Assembly (NCBI GenBank): GCA_000708835.1
Contig: DF237212.1
Location: 54,734 to 118,733 of the forward strand
Source: Klebsormidium nitens
Lineage: Eukaryota > Streptophyta > Klebsormidiophyceae > Klebsormidiales > Klebsormidiaceae
Length of the DNA stretch: 64,000 nucleotides
Reading direction: 5' to 3'
Shown: one piece after another, positions 49,242 to 63,009 of the stretch
How the letters are laid out: every line of letters starts with the position of its first letter
Numbering within the stretch: position 1 is the stretch's first letter
The notes under the pieces: model-generated
The model's input: only the letters and a program-made list of their open reading frames with translations
What the model was told of the DNA's origin: nothing
Database searches by the model: none
Translations under genes and position numbers: made by a program

Positions 49242-51549
49242 CCAGATGCAGAGAAAGAAGGTCGGAAGCATGATGTTCATCGAGAAGGCTCGAGGGGGAA
49301 AAGGATCTTATTTTGCGAGGCTTTTGTCCTGTTCAACGTTATCCTTTGAGTGGCGCCATGGCGTTTGGAGCGACTAGGCCAGTGCAGCGCGCGTTGATCT
49401 GCTTATATTGGTCGGTGGATCTAATTTCGTTGGACTTTGGGCGGTTACATGATGGATACTGCAAGATACGATTTAGGCCCCGTAACATGAGCCGTGCACC
49501 CCTAAAAAAGTATGCAAGGAGATCAAGCGTTTGTCTATCCATACGACCAAGGGAAACCTAGGTCAATAATGGAATCTGCAACCCTAATTATCATAACCAG
49601 TGCTAGGATATAGCTCTGAGAGTTCCATGGCAGATTGCATGCAGGGCTGCACAGGCCGCAGTTTGCTTCTAGCATGGTCCGTACATCGATCAAAAAGCCC
49701 ATGTAAGTGCACTACTTGAGACCTCTTCAGGTGACGGCTGCGATCCTCTGTTGGGCCTAATGAGCAAACATATCTGACATCTTACTAATATATATCAAGC
49801 TTGCGTGTGTGTCACGAATTTCCGCTCCGGCCAGAATAAACGTTTCGGCGAGAGGCCGTTTCAGGGCATATGAAGTAATGCTCCGAACGGCTTGCAAAAA
49901 TAGCAGGCAACGACCAGAGGGCCGCCCCTGCAAGTGTGTTCGGTATTGGGTATTAGCACAGCAAGCCGTCCCTAGACGGTCATTGACTTGCTGACTCTCC
50001 CTGACTCAGGACGAGTTAGCAAACCCGGATGCCCTCTAGAGACTTTATAAGCAGACTCGTTCTGCACTCTCTGTGGGTTAAATGGTAACAGGTTGAGCCG
50101 AGCCGGCACGTCGACGCACAGCCTGGCAATGCTCCGATACGACCGTTACCAGTCCCGGGTTAGCTTATTCACACCGTCAATGTACGGTACCCCGGAAGGC
50201 CTCGCAATAAAATTGCGCCCGGCCGGCCATGACTACATGCTGAGTCACTGACGTCACTCTACGGGAAGGGTTTTGGAACCAAACCCTGCGTAACGCTGTA
50301 ACGCAACGGCGTCGGCTTCAACACCGCGCTCCACGTGTCGGTTGGTTGATCCGACGGACAGCGATAGAATCCTCGCTGATCGAAACGTGGCCCAGTGCTA
50401 CTTCAGCTCCATGTTCTTCTCGGCACCCCTCACCAATATTCTGCGAAGGGAAGACTTAAGAAGCTCACGAAAGCATGGTCTTCGAAAGGGGACGGGTAAC
50501 TTAATCAAAAATCGGCCGCCACAAGGGGCACCTCATACAACTTAGGCTTCTTCCTGATCTTTCAAGCATCATATGGACTATATGAAGGCCGGGCGCTAGC
50601 CTGCACGCAGCCCCTCAGTTACACATAGTTGATATAACAACCCTGAAGCGCAGTGGAGACTTCTAGTAAGCACGAGCGTTCCAATGGCATTCATTCAACT
50701 TGGTACTCTTTTGGGCCCTCTTGAATGGTCAACGGTGTCCGAGGCGGCATATGCAAGCGTCGATGCATGATTGAACGACTTCGAAGAATTTTTCCAATCA
50801 GGGCTGGCAGGTTGCAGGTGAATGGAGTGCCGAAGTGGCGGCGATCGACACGCTGATCAAGTCTCATACCAAGTGATATACGCCCTGATGAGGTGTAGCA
50901 TGCAGAGGAATCATATGCTAGACATGCTGCTTCGCTGTCAGTGATTGCTCCATAACTATATTGATAGAACGTTCTTTTATGAAGCCCTAGCTCCGGAATT
51001 GCTTGTCTCTGCGCCATGAGCCCAGGTGCCTAAGCGTGTATAGAAAGATGTGACCATCAACTGATCGGAGCCAAGAAGTTCACGAGACTCAGGTGAAATG
51101 GCTTAGTCCGATCCCTCTTGATCAAGCCGTGCATGACTCCACAATATGCAGGATTCCACGACAACTCAAGAAAAGCTATCAGCTGCTCTCAAACTTAGAT
51201 CCGTGGGCTGATCGGACAGCCACAAGTCTGATGTTGATGGTCATTAGTACTTGCCAGCGATCGGCGGCAAATAGTTAGCACCCTATCCTGTTGCAGTGGC
51301 CCTTCCTAGCTTCCTACGGGAGTCCCAGTTGTGCAGTCCTATCACACTATTGCGTTTCTTCCATCCGTCGATTAGTGCCGTTCAAACCAGCTTGGACGAC
51401 ATCTGTTGTGACGTTCCATCGTATGCTGCCACGCCCTGCCTATCCACCAGTACCGTCGTTTCTTTCAATCTGGCTGTTGGTCATTCTTACAGCGCACTGG
51501 CTTCCTCATCAAATCTTTTAGAAAATAATTCCTATCGCTATAACAGTGC
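49242..51549. other. Intergenic, no gene seen
   Basis: 2.3 kb between convergent stop codons of the AIMP1-like gene and the IPT/TIG gene. Short open frames only; none has splice context or familiar sequence. Confidence 0.45.
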
Positions 51550-54500
51550 TCAAACCTCGGACTTGACCAGAGGGCTGTGCAGTCCGGTGGATGGCCGTGC
51601 CCTGTTCCGCAGGGAGACGACCAGCCAGACGAGGCACGCGGGAAGCAGAGCGTACTTAGCCACCATACCGATGGAAGCGAGCGACAGCCCAACCGATGCC
51701 AGGGCGGAGCCGAGCCATGTGCGCGGCGTGATCAGGGTCTCGTCAGCCCACAAGCGGAGACCAGCTGCAAGGTAGAGATTTGGGGAATAAGCAAACACTG
51801 AACGCCAATCCAATTATTGATTCAAAAGAAAGACAGAATAACACGTAATGATGCTCGCCAGCCATTGTAGCGAGTCCTTTGACGATCAAAGCACTTTCGT
51901 TTCTGGCAGAGCGTGAAAAGGTTCCCGAGTTTCTTGAAGTTCCAAGTGCTTGGGCACGGGATATAGCTTACATGTTGCCCTCGCGCAATAGGATATGAGA
52001 GGATCTCGTGGACAGACTTGAGATCGAATGAAGTTAGAGAAGCGGTGACGACGGTGCGATTCGAGTTGCTCACCATGGGGCTCAAGCTCCGCGGGAACGC
52101 CCGCGGCCGCTGCCGTGACGTCGACGTCGGCCTGCAGGGGCGCGCCCTGGTACTCGACCGCCAGCGCGGAGAGGCTGCCCTTGCCCGAGCGGGTCGCCTG
52201 GAAGAGCGGAGTGACGCCCGTGAAGGTGTACATGACGGCGTCGAACTCGGCGCCCGCGGGCAGGGGCCCGTCCCGGACCACCACCGCGCAGCTGTGCGCG
52301 CCCGTGCGCGCGGAGAAGCTCGGCTCGCGCTCGGCGGAGTTGCCGCCGACTGCAGAAAGGCGGAAAGGAATAAAGTCAAGACGTGAAGCCAGGCCAAGTT
52401 CACCGGAAGAGTTTAGTATCAATCAGGAACATGCTGGAGCACAACGGAGGCCAACGTCTTTGACTGTCCAGCGACTGGTTCCATGAACGCAGAAGAGGAA
52501 ACCGCGTGCAACGCAGAAGCGTCTCGACGATTCCTAAAGCTGGATGGCGTATATCAACATTTGCGTAGGATGCCAAGCCTGCGCCCGTCTCACCTTTAGC
52601 GGCGACGAGCGTGAGCACGGACCGCTGTGCGGCGAGGCCGGCCATGCCGGAGCGCTGGGTGCGCAGCGTGGCGCGCCCGACGAGCGCGGGCAGCACCAGC
52701 AGCTGCGCGAGCACGCCCTCGTCGCGCTCCGCGTGCAGGCACTTGGCGCGCGCCTCCTCCGCGATCAGCACGTTGTTCAGGATGCTGACGGCGCACTGGG
52801 AAAGGGCAGGTAATTTTGTCAGAGGGAGTAGTGTGGGCAAGACTGCATGAGTCTGATGGACGTTGCTGACAATCGACGTAGGCCAGGCGCCTATGAAGGG
52901 CGGAACGTTCAGCGGCAAGAAAGGCTGCAATACTACGCGTGCGTTCAGTAATCTAGATTGGGTCAGAGACGCATGAATTGTTTCAAATGCGATCAGTAAA
53001 AAGCACGTATTCTGAGTCCCTTCTTCTTGACGAAGTTGGCATTTCGTTTCGCGAAACTCACGTCGGCGGTGCTGATGTCCGCAACAGCTGCCGTGTCGGC
53101 CTTGAGAGACGCCTTGAAGGACGCCTCAATGAACGCAAGGATGTCTTCGCTGGAAGTCCACGTGGCAGCCGGGACGGCCGTGACGTCGACCAGGGAGCAA
53201 ATAGCGGAGTGGAGATGGACAGTCGAAACAGCCGGCTGGGAGCTGAGCTCGGCGACCTTGTGAGAAAGGGCGGCGCGCATGGTCTCGATGGAGCCTGCAT
53301 CAGAGCGGAGGTAAAGGGTGAGGCTTGGGAGCGACAGGCGTGGTTATCTTCACAGTCAATGTACCTGCACAATGCGTTGTCGAAGATGGAGAAAAGTGTC
53401 AAGTTGCACATAGCAATCACTTGCGTTCCCCTCCAATTACGAAGGTCACTACAAATTTCTATATCCAAAAGAAGGGTTGTTCCGTCATAGCCTGAGCCTA
53501 GATTCTCAAGCCGTGTGTAGAGACTTCTCTGACTTGGAACAGAGCCCGATTGCACTACATTATTGTTCTCATTCAGGACGTCGAGGAGCCACTTCCACCC
53601 ACCATCGACGGTGCAGAGCTTGTCGGCGCCCTTCATCCCCAGGCCCCGCGTGTACCGCAGCGCTTTGCCCACGTCAGCGGACCGGATGGCCCAGACGAGG
53701 TCCTGGAAGCTCTGGCTCGCGGGCGCGGCCGCCATGTCGTCCGCGGCCTTGATCGCGGCCGCGTGGCCCGACACGCCCTCCAGAACGAGCCGCATCTCCT
53801 CCTCGATCTCCGCCCGTTCGCTCTGCTCCGCCGCGTCAACAGACTCCGCGTGGCCCGACAGGCCCTCCCCAATGGCCGCCTCCTCAGCCGCAATCTCCTC
53901 CTCTTCCGTCAGCTCAGCGCTCTCCTCAGTGGCGCCCGAAAGGCCCTCTCCGATCTCCTGCGCCTCCGCTCGGATCTCGTCCAGTTCGCTGCCCTCTCCG
54001 GACAGTCCCTCGCCGATCGCCGCCTCCTCGGACGCAATGTCGTCCGCGACCAGGCCCTCGAGCGCGCCGGAGATGCCCTCGCCGATCTCGTTCTCCTCCC
54101 GCGCGATTTCGGCGGCTTCAGAGACGGCCTCCGAGACGAGGGAGCGCCGGCGGCGGTGCTGTTGCTGGTGCTGGGCGGAGCTCAGCTTGAGCTTCGAGAA
54201 ACCGCGGGTGACGTCACCGGAGAGGCCCTCGCCGATGGACGCGGCATCGGCGGCGATCTCGTCCTGCTCGGCGCTCGGGTTGGCTGCGGGCAGAAGGGAA
54301 ACAGAGGCTTTAGTGTTGCGTCAGCAAGCGGAGCATGCTTTTTGTTATGGTGCTTGCACAGGGAAATGGAAGAGACTTGAGAAAGTGATTCTGTACGAAG
54401 AAGGCGTGTTTGGGGATGTTTTTGGATGGCAACGGAAAGGTCATCACTCGAGGGAAGGCGACTGACAAGAACGAAACGGTAGAACAAGTTTCCTTTTTGT

Positions 54501-57043
54501 GCTGGCCAACTTGCGTCCCTTTGACGCTTTTTGAACGCCGTTCAGGTTGATCTGTTAGGTGATTAGGTAGACAAACGAGAGACTCTGTCTTACCTGATTC
54601 CACGCTGCCTTCGTAGAAGACGCAGTTGTCCACGGAGAAGGGAAGGTACGTGAACTTGGCGTCAGTGGTGGCTCCGTAGAGCTCGGCGTTTGCTGCAAAG
54701 GGCACCGTATAGACAAATGAGCAAGATACTTCAGATCTCTATGTCAGAAGCAAATTGCACTTCGTCTCTCGTCGATCAGAGTTGCTGTGAGAATCTTCTG
54801 AAATCGTCGCACAGACAGGACTCCAGGAGCACGTTGGATGACGTCACTCACCGGTATACGTGAAAGTGGGCCCAGCCACTGAGAAGTTGACGCCATCGGG
54901 ACTGATCCTGACAACAACACGTTCGCTGCCCATCTGCAGCGCAAGAATCAGCGGAGACTATCGGATTGGGGGCGGAGAACGGATTGCGATCCGATCACCT
55001 TAGGTAGTTTGCTACTTGAACTTTGCAAGCATGGCCATAACATTTGGAAGGCGGTCTGTCCATGGAAGCTGTTTCAGAAGAGGAGCCTAGCTCGGCCAGT
55101 GTTGGCATCGACGTGCGCACCTGGGGTGGCACGGTGCAGGTGATCATTGTCGGTCCTTCCCCGCTCTCAGGTGGTGTAACAGTGGAGGCCTTGAAAGCGA
55201 GATCGCCGAACCTGCATGTGTGGGAGCAAGCCCTTAGGCGAGAGAGATTGCAAGCGACGCAAACTAATTATATGCACACCAAGAGCTTCCATCGGGGTCT
55301 GGCAGAGTTGATCGAGACGAACTCCTAGCAGCTACTTGGAGAACGGTCTTAGACGGCAGAAAATGATGTTCCCCTCCTTACTTGCAGAAGAAGGTCGTAT
55401 GGTCCTCAGGGATTGAACCAGCCAGGCCGATGGTGACCTGCGTGTGGCCAGCGGAAGGACCGTACTCGGGCGAGATGGCAAAAGCGCACACATCTGGAAA
55501 AGAGAGCGTTGATTGATTAGTTCTGTGTCTTAGTTCTTGATGTCCCACGAATGAATGTCGCTGATTGTTCGTTGAGGGCTGATGAGAATAAGCGCGTTAT
55601 AAGACCATCTCTAAAGCGCTCAAATCAATCACGGGCTCCACATGAGCTTTGGATATCACGTGACAGTGCGAATGCCTCCTCCTTTCAGTAAAAGCGATCT
55701 GAGGGAAACATTTGTGTGCTCAAAGCAGACTAAGCGATGAAGGAGGGTTCAGAAATCGGAAGCGAGCCTTGAAAGAATGTACACTCACCGAAGTCTTTTG
55801 CCGGCTTTGAGCCGAGCCCCTGCTGCAACAAGCTGCTCTCCTCTGTGAAGAGAAGCTCGTCGTCCTCCATGGTCTTCCGGCCGTGAGCTCCATAAAAGCC
55901 ACCCCCATAGAAGCTGGTATCTACAGCACTCGTGGTCCTGTGACAGAGGTGACAATGCAAGGGTGGGCTTCTTGCAACCAATGAAGTAGCTCTGGAAGAT
56001 GCGAGTCCACTTAGCCATCAATTGCATCGACAAACTGTGCAGTCTAAGCTGGCTCCCAGATTGATACGAAAGCTTTACACAAGCACCGCAACGTATATTT
56101 GCTGGGAAGATACTCACGTCATCATGTCCGCGTCCGAGTCGAGCAACTCTCTGTGGAGTCCAAGGAGCTCCTCCTCAACACTGCCAGAGCTGCAGTGGAG
56201 GTGAATATTCGTTGGTCAGAAGGCTTCTTTTGAACCCTGCTCGGAAGACCTGTTCCCTGCTTGCATCCTGCTACTGGTTTTGCAGCACTGAAGATCCTCA
56301 CGGCAGAACTGACACCCTACGAACACAATCTGGACCTGATCTTTCCCTTGTCATCGATCCAATTGCTTGATCTTGCGCTATGTTACCACACTGCTTTTTC
56401 AGGGTGCTGACACTATCCAACTCACCTTCCGTCAAAGCCAAACAGGCGCCGGCTGGCTGCCTTGGCTGGCTTGGCTGCATACAAGGTGGTGAAGGTGGAG
56501 CTGTCTGCTGAGAACTGCTCGCCATCCAGGGAGACAGTCACTGTGGCAACTCCCACATCAAGAAGAGGAGCACGGCACAAGATCCGTGCTGCACTTGCTG
56601 GCGTAGCTGGAACATACTCTCCATCAACAACCTCGGAGTCGAACCTGCACTTTGCAGGGAGCTCGGTAGAATCCACGACCAGTGTATCCTCCTGCATACA
56701 GAAGAGAGAGTCAAGTTTGAAGAAATTGTGAAAAGGATGAGCTTCCATCAAGACAGTGCTCAAAGCTGCTCAAGTAGATCAGGTTAGGATCGTTCCATAC
56801 TCGTTGCGAGAAAGTTGGGAGAAATGGTCAGAAGCTTATGCGTACCTCAAACCTTGATCTCTTCAGCATTTCTGCTGTGACTCCTTTCAAGGGCATTGTG
56901 CCCGGCGCTAGATGAATGCTGATTAGTGTTCCATCCCCTTGTTCGCCCACGCTTGGGGAAACTATTGAAATGCCAGGAAGCCCTGCACTGCATACGACCA
57001 AGCAGCTCACAAGCAACGCTGAGAGGACGATGGCTCGAGCCAT
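51550..57043 (-). CDS. Secretory-pathway membrane protein with IPT/TIG-like domains and IGEGLSG repeats (unrecognised, about 914 aa)
   Basis: Thirteen exons: 57043-56846, 56691-56426, 56189-56118, 55937-55789, 55493-55382, 55211-55121, 54933-54852, 54692-54594, 54283 to about 53534 (or 53450), 53294-53062, 52795-52594, 52349-52074, 51764-51550. The start MARAIVLSALLVSCLVVCSAG is a clear signal peptide. Residues 22-150 form one IPT/TIG-like beta domain (ISIVSPSVGEQGDGTLISI, CRFDSEVV, ARILCRAP, TVTVSLDGEQFSADSSTF) and residues about 230-335 a second (FAISPEYGPSAGHTQVTIGL, FFCKFGDLAFKA, MITCTVPPQ, VVVRISPDGVNFSVAGPTF). The exon near 54.28-53.5 kb encodes five IGEG(L/I)SG repeats in acidic helical sequence. 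Later exons are Ala-rich and end with a hydrophobic segment (LASIGMVAKYALLPACLVWLVVSL) and a short basic tail, so it is probably a type I cell-surface or endomembrane protein. Function unknown; extracellular recognition is only a guess. Confidence 0.8.
53770..54240 (-). repeat. In-frame IGEGLSG protein repeats
   Basis: Within the large exon of the IPT/TIG gene the motif IGEGLSG or IGEGISG occurs five times, plus a degenerate VLEGVSG. After a 50-residue gap behind the first, the spacing is 23, 21, 27 and 29 residues. Each is followed by an acidic Ala/Glu stretch, so the DNA also shows a repeated ggcgagggcctctc-type word on the coding strand. Confidence 0.85.
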
Positions 57044-59613
57044 CCTTGCAAAGCACAACTGTCTCAGAAGCGCGCTTCCCCCGGAATTTCCGTTACAGGG
57101 CTATGGCAGCAGTATGCGGTGCTCTCCAAGTCCCCGTAGGACCAAGACGCATGAGCCTCCCTTTTGGTCAACTGCGCTCCTCTCTGTGGTAAAACACCTG
57201 CCTGGAGGGTATCTTTCTTCTTCTTCCAGATTCAATCGCGACCCCTTTTCGGCAAAGTTGTACAAGACAGATTGACCGAGCTGCAGGAGCTGGCTACCAA
57301 TGAAAGCTGAGCTAAGAACAGGGCTGATTGAAGAGCCTGGGCATTCCAGAGCTCAAGATCACCAGCAAGCTTTTCCTTTGAACCTGGTATGGATGGTGCT
57401 CAGCTCGCTTGAACTGCAGAAACTGCAAGCTCAACGGCAGCCCGCCACAAAAGAGCTGCCCGACAATGACATTGACGGCCTGTGCCCGCAAATGCCGCGG
57501 TTTACACCACTTTGGGACGTCACGGCTCAGCTGTTGAGTGTGATTGCCGGGTGACTGCCACTTATCAAGTTTATTTGGGCTCTCAACAGTTGATGTTGCA
57601 GCAATGCAATTCAGTTTGTCGTTTTCAGCTCGTACACAGGAACAGCAATGTCGGCCGGCTTCCGCCACGAATGAAGTACTGCATGGTGCACCCGGACAAA
57701 ATTCAATATTTTGGTGATGCAGGAAACGGCAAACCTAACATCTGCCATCAGTGTAATAAGTGCCAGAAACTTGGCGAGGCTCAGGCGTGGCAGAGCAGCT
57801 CTACCATATTAAAAGGCACAAGCCTTAGTCCCTCAAGAAGTCAAAAAGATACGGGTTGAAAGCCGTAGCATGGTTCCAATCGCCGACTGTATTGACATAG
57901 ACAAGCCGGAGCACCTCAACGAAGATATTAACCGACTATATTCATGTATTACGCGATCTGCAACCGCACATCTAAACCCCACTTTACTCCATCCATCCCC
58001 CGGGTGCTCAACTTGACCCAACCGGCTCTAAGAAGTCCATCACGACTTACCAGAGGTCCCTGAAGGCTGAGTCTAGGTAGTATTTACCTACGCAAGATCG
58101 GAAGTTGAGCCTGCAACAGCAACTGGGCGGCTCGCGGCCAGCAGACGGCCGCTGCCAGCGGCGGACATTCATACCTATGATGGTACGGTACCTCCAAGAC
58201 CCGTTTCACTTGCATGCACAGGTATTAGTGGTAGCAATCTCAAGTGCTGCCACCGGAAGTGACAGTTGCGCGCGATCGAATCCTAGAAGCTGGATCGAAC
58301 CGTCCAATCCGAGCAGAGGCTATTCGAAAACCGTAGATGTCGCACTCCGTCCATGCTGACGTCAAGTCTCAGTAGGTTTCTGGTGTTCAGCCTGCCGAAT
58401 CTTAGTGACTTTGTGAAAGCTAAATATTTCCGAACTTAGCGTGAGGCTGCTGCATCAGCATTAGTCACCCTCTTCGGTGCTAGCATACTTAGTCGCGTTG
58501 CCAGGCCGAACCAAAGACTCAGTGTCGGACGAACTCAAACTGAATCGCAAACTCAGCTAGGACAACCATGCGCGGCTTGTCAAGCGTAAGAGTTCAAAGT
58601 CCAGCTAGGAAAAGTTTTAAAGCGATCGAGTATCAAACCACGATCCCCGTCCATGACCGCTACGTGAACATCAAATGGTGACATACTCAACCTGGCATGT
58701 GCTAGACCAAAAGAAACCATCGAAGGTTCAGTACTAGCATGAGAGCTAGTCATGAGATAGAGCTAGTTTTCGACCTCCAACCGCACTTGGTACGTCCGGC
58801 CATGCATATATGCCAGTAGTATACGGTACGATATGTAAATCCTTATATTCTGTGCGATGTCGATCGGCAATTCCATGTGCATGCACCGGCGGCGCAACAG
58901 ATCGCACATGCTGAATGCTGTATGACTTTGACCGCTCGATCGCAATTGGGTTTCATTCCGATCGCACACTAGTTTCATTATGTGTGGTTGACAAAAAATA
59001 ATTGCTGCCACCTTACAAATGACACATTGCTGATTGTTTTCCCTGCATGATGCATATTCATGCGACGGTATAGACGAGGTGCATTTGAAGAAAGTCTTTT
59101 TGCTTATATGCTGGATATCAATCCAATTAACTAGCAGTTAGCTTATATGTGTCAAGGTCCGATCATGCTGCAAACAAAAATTGTAGTGCATTCCGACGAA
59201 AAACCGTTTGGCTCTGAATGTGCCATACCATGGAATTCTCTAAGAGGTCTGCTCAGACGTGCGCTCCGAAGCAGCGGTCTTTGGGGGTCAAAGAAATCTG
59301 AAAGCTTCAACTCAATTGCCGTTCCCAAACCAATATATTTGCATGACATCCCCAATACGCAATAGCTCGTGGAAACCCCTGAATGCACGATCAAAAGGAA
59401 CGGTGACAACTGGTGGCCTATCAAGCCTCACACTTTTTCTTGACCGGGGGCTGCCCAAACGCAAACCGCAATTGATCAAAGAGCAATCACAGCCGCCTTT
59501 TTCTGGTCTAGGCTTAGCTAGGCTGAAGCCTGCTTGACCCGGTGAATGAACTCGTTTATGCTAGCGGAAAAGCAAAGAGTGCGCGCTTCAATCCACCTAT
59601 CGAAGACCCCGTA
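57044..59613. other. Intergenic, no gene seen
   Basis: 2.6 kb upstream of the IPT/TIG gene and downstream of the ERGIC-like gene. An 84-codon frame on the + strand at 57300-57554 lacks splice or family support. From about 58,600 the DNA is AT-rich with GCATGCA words. Nothing supported. Confidence 0.4.
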
Positions 59614-62600
59614 TTATTGAGAACCGCTACTTCTTTGACTAGTAAAGAGCTGTACGGTTTTGTAAGTCCACTTGTCGATCATGCCTGCACGCTCAAAACA
59701 AAGGAGTCAGGCAGGAAGATATGAGAGCATGGTCATTTTCGATTCGATGCGCGGCACAAGAGGCCAAACAGGTTTCGCAATGTTCGTGCAGGTGAGATAC
59801 GGTCTCTCGAATGTGGATGGACCTTGTCAATTGGTCCTTTGACTCACCAGTGACTGCAAAGGTGCCCCCCAACACAGCGCAGATCCGAGTAAGGAAGTGG
59901 CCGAAGTTCCTCCGTCTTTCGGTGACTTTGACAGCAATGGGAGAAAGATCGTACAGAAAGTAGACAGCTGTAACCCGAACAGAAGAACAGTGTGTGTCAG
60001 CAACAGCAGTTTTTGCGGGCTTCAGGAACGACTTCAGTCGCAATCCAAAGAGGACTGTCCGTCGGAAAGGCACGTGCTGGGTTGGAACCTATTGCACAGA
60101 TCTTCTGTACATATTTGGCAAGCGACTGTGCATGACGTCGTTTGTTAACGCCCTTAGATTACTCCTTGTAAGGTCAAGCCTCACTGTACCGCCACGACAT
60201 ACCTAAGCATCTCAGTTGAACGATGAACCGATCTTTGAAGCTGCTACGACCTCCCTCGTCTGATCATACTAGAGAACGCTCCCGATCATATCCAGCTATC
60301 CACCGTGGAACCCCAACTTGAAGTGCTGCTCATTGAGAAACCAGTCTGCTAAACCCTTATCCTTAACCAACTTTGAATGAAGATACGTCCAAGCAGAGGA
60401 CAAAGCTTAGTTCAACAGAGCAACCGACGCGCCTCATCGGCATGCTGAATCTACTCAATACTTGTAACCACTCTAACGCTCTTTCCCTCCAAAGCTTCAA
60501 ATCAATCCAGGCAACACCGGCTTCCTAGCTGGCAACTCAGCGGCTTTGAAGATTCAGGACCTTGAAGGATGCTCAGTGCACTCGTTTTACCTGGAAGGCC
60601 CCCCGGTTGCATGGATGATGGCATGAAATACTCCGTGACGGAGTACTGGTTGGTTTCCACATGATCGCCTTTAAGAGGGAAGTACTCTGTCGGGACAACC
60701 TGCAGCAGATCGGCATGACAACTGATGAGGAAGGGCTGGAGTGAAAGATGTCTCACAACTCCAAAGGTCGTTGCAGTCTCGGACGAATGTATGTCGAGCA
60801 GGGTTTGCAGGAGTATCGTGAAAGAATGGCTATACTTTCGCAAGAGCAGAAGCGTAGAACCGATTGGACCTTCTCAAAACGAATATCTTTTCGAGGAAGA
60901 GCAACATGACAGTTGCTGCACTTAGGAAACGGACGCTTTCATGCTTCCTTCCGATCACGGCTTACTTTCACAGCCTCCGCTGTCAAAACTGAGTAGCCCC
61001 CTGAGATTGACGTCAACCCTTACCTTGATGAAGTACTTGAAAGTGCCGCTCTCTTGTTCTGTCTTTAGAATCCTGGTGTAACCATCCAAGGGGTTCGTGG
61101 TCCCAGGAATTGGAGGCCCAAAAGATACAGACTCAATGTGATGGCTGACGTTTACTGTGCTCGCACTTGCAAATACCTGCGAGATAAGAGACCCTTCTTC
61201 AGCAACAGAGGAAGACACGACATCGGAACATCCGCTTGGCCCTGAGCGAATCTTTCGTGGACTACTACCCTGTACCTACGAAACATTTAGAGACAAGCAG
61301 CACGGTACTCACAACTGACGTCGCAATCTTTACTTGCTACGGAATGCAAGCAAGATTACAAACTGAGTATGATGCTCACGTTGGTGACTTACCTGTCCCA
61401 GCACATAGTAGCTTTGCCCATGGACACTGATGTGGAAGTTGCCTGCGACTCGCTCCACGTCCAGGTGCCCATATACCTGCAAACGAACTCCACATCTTTT
61501 CTACCTGGCTGTAAACTTTTTGTCGACAAACCAGATGCAAGACCTCAAATCAAACCCAGGAGGGGGACCAGGTCGATGAGGAAGGAATAACAACATTGTC
61601 CCATACGGTCACAGGAGCGCCGAAAGAACCGATTCTTCACGTAAACCCATGACTGTCAAGCAGAGAAGCTGTTCGAATGAGATCTACAGTAGGCACGGCC
61701 ACACTTCGACTCACCCTGCAGCCCTCCTGATTGGCCAACGCAGCCTTGATGTCTTCTACCTGCTTGTTCGCGTCTGCTTGAGCAGCCCGACGAGCGTTGG
61801 CCAACGCAAAATCATGCTCAGTGGTATCTTCTGCGTGCGCCTCATTGTGAGCAGTATCGTCAGCATGGTCCAGCTTGTCAACCTGCTGCCAGATGCCAGG
61901 CCGGCCTTGGGAGTCCAGGCGGGCCTGTACGGAGCACATGGAACCACTTCTCACCAGCCACAATGAAAGCAAGCCAAACATGGCACATCATCTAGAATGA
62001 ACAGCAGCAAGAAGCCTGTGCTAGATCATATTGGGGATGAAAGAGCAACAGCCACTGACCATGTCTGCGGCTGCAGACACGGGGCTACTGATCAACAAAG
62101 GCGCTCTCTGAGTCTTACCTTCCAGATATTGTTGCTGATGTCTACTTCATGTTTGCCAGACATGTCGAGGGCATCCAAACTCAAAACTGCACCAACAGGA
62201 CGGCACTGCCGACATCAGCCAGCTTAAGGATTCCTGCAGCTTGAAACACCCCACTCCCATCCACCGAGAGCAAGATAAGCAGCGCAGGTGCGCCCAAAGA
62301 GCGAGCACACCTGAATCTCTTTATACATATGCCCCAAGGAGTGCACCTGGATCTGTTTCATCAATAAGCTACGAACAATTGGATGTCATCCAATGGGGTG
62401 TTAGTGCTAACCTGAGCAAGGTAAGGATGGGAAAGTGATGTTGATGTGGATAGGTAGCTTTTCCCGTCCTTTCACGTCAACGGTCATCTGCAGGCAAACA
62501 AAGCACATAAGCTGATTACTCTGCTGACAATCTCCTACATACACAGAACCCTCCTGCCATACATAGAGTCTGATGCCAACTGGTGATGCTTGAGAAGAGC

Positions 62601-63009
62601 CGCTTAGGCATCATGAGCGGAGGCATTCGGAACAGAGCCTCCACAAGCAGAAGATAGACTGGAAACATACGGACAGGTTTAGTTCAGCAAACTCACCTCA
62701 TTCTCTGTGTAAGGTGTCATGTAGAATTGCAGTTCGTTGACAAAGAGAAGGACCATCAAGGATATTCCCATGATTGATACTGCAAAGACCGCCTCATTCG
62801 GGTTAGCCAAACAATGGTAGGCTGATTGTAAAGACCAAGCAAGGAGGGCAGGGATTGTACAATCAAGACTTCGCTGCCCACACTGAAACGCCTACTCAAA
62901 GCACACAGATGAACTTACTTGCTGCGCCCGAAATAGTCCTCTGAGTCAGGTGCGATTCCGCCCGGGGATAAGCATCGATGCGGCTAAGGGCCGCTATTTT
63001 GAAAGCCAT
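59614..63009 (-). CDS. ERGIC/Erv41-Erv46 family cargo receptor of COPII vesicles (354 aa)
   Basis: Cycles between ER and Golgi as a cargo receptor. Ten exons close in frame: 63009-62919, 62779-62697, 62487-62412, 62186-62119, 61924-61715, 61476-61393, 61176-61024, 60699-60591, 59967-59848, 59684-59614. The cytosolic start is MAFKIAALSRIDAYPRAESH, followed by LTQRTISGAAISIMGISLMVLLF (first membrane helix). The luminal part has PIHINITFPSLPC, LDALDMSGKHEVD, EGCRVYGHLDVERVAGNF and HISVHGQ, NVSHHIESVSFG, NPLDGYTRIL, SGTFKYFIKVVPTEYFPLK and QYSVTEYFMP. The second helix region is AVYFLYDLSPIAVKVTERRR followed by FGHFLTRICAVLGGTFAVTGM, with a short cytosolic tail ending GSQ. An acidic His/Ala/Asp-rich insert (about residues 120-150) precedes EGCR. 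It lacks the cysteine-rich luminal block of classic Erv46, so it is nearer the short plant form. Confidence 0.95.

Noticed and set aside
53550..54465. Open frames of 276 and 300 codons on the + strand
   Set aside because: They are antisense shadows of the GC-rich IGEGLSG repeat exon; the - strand has the spliced gene with signal peptide and matching phases.
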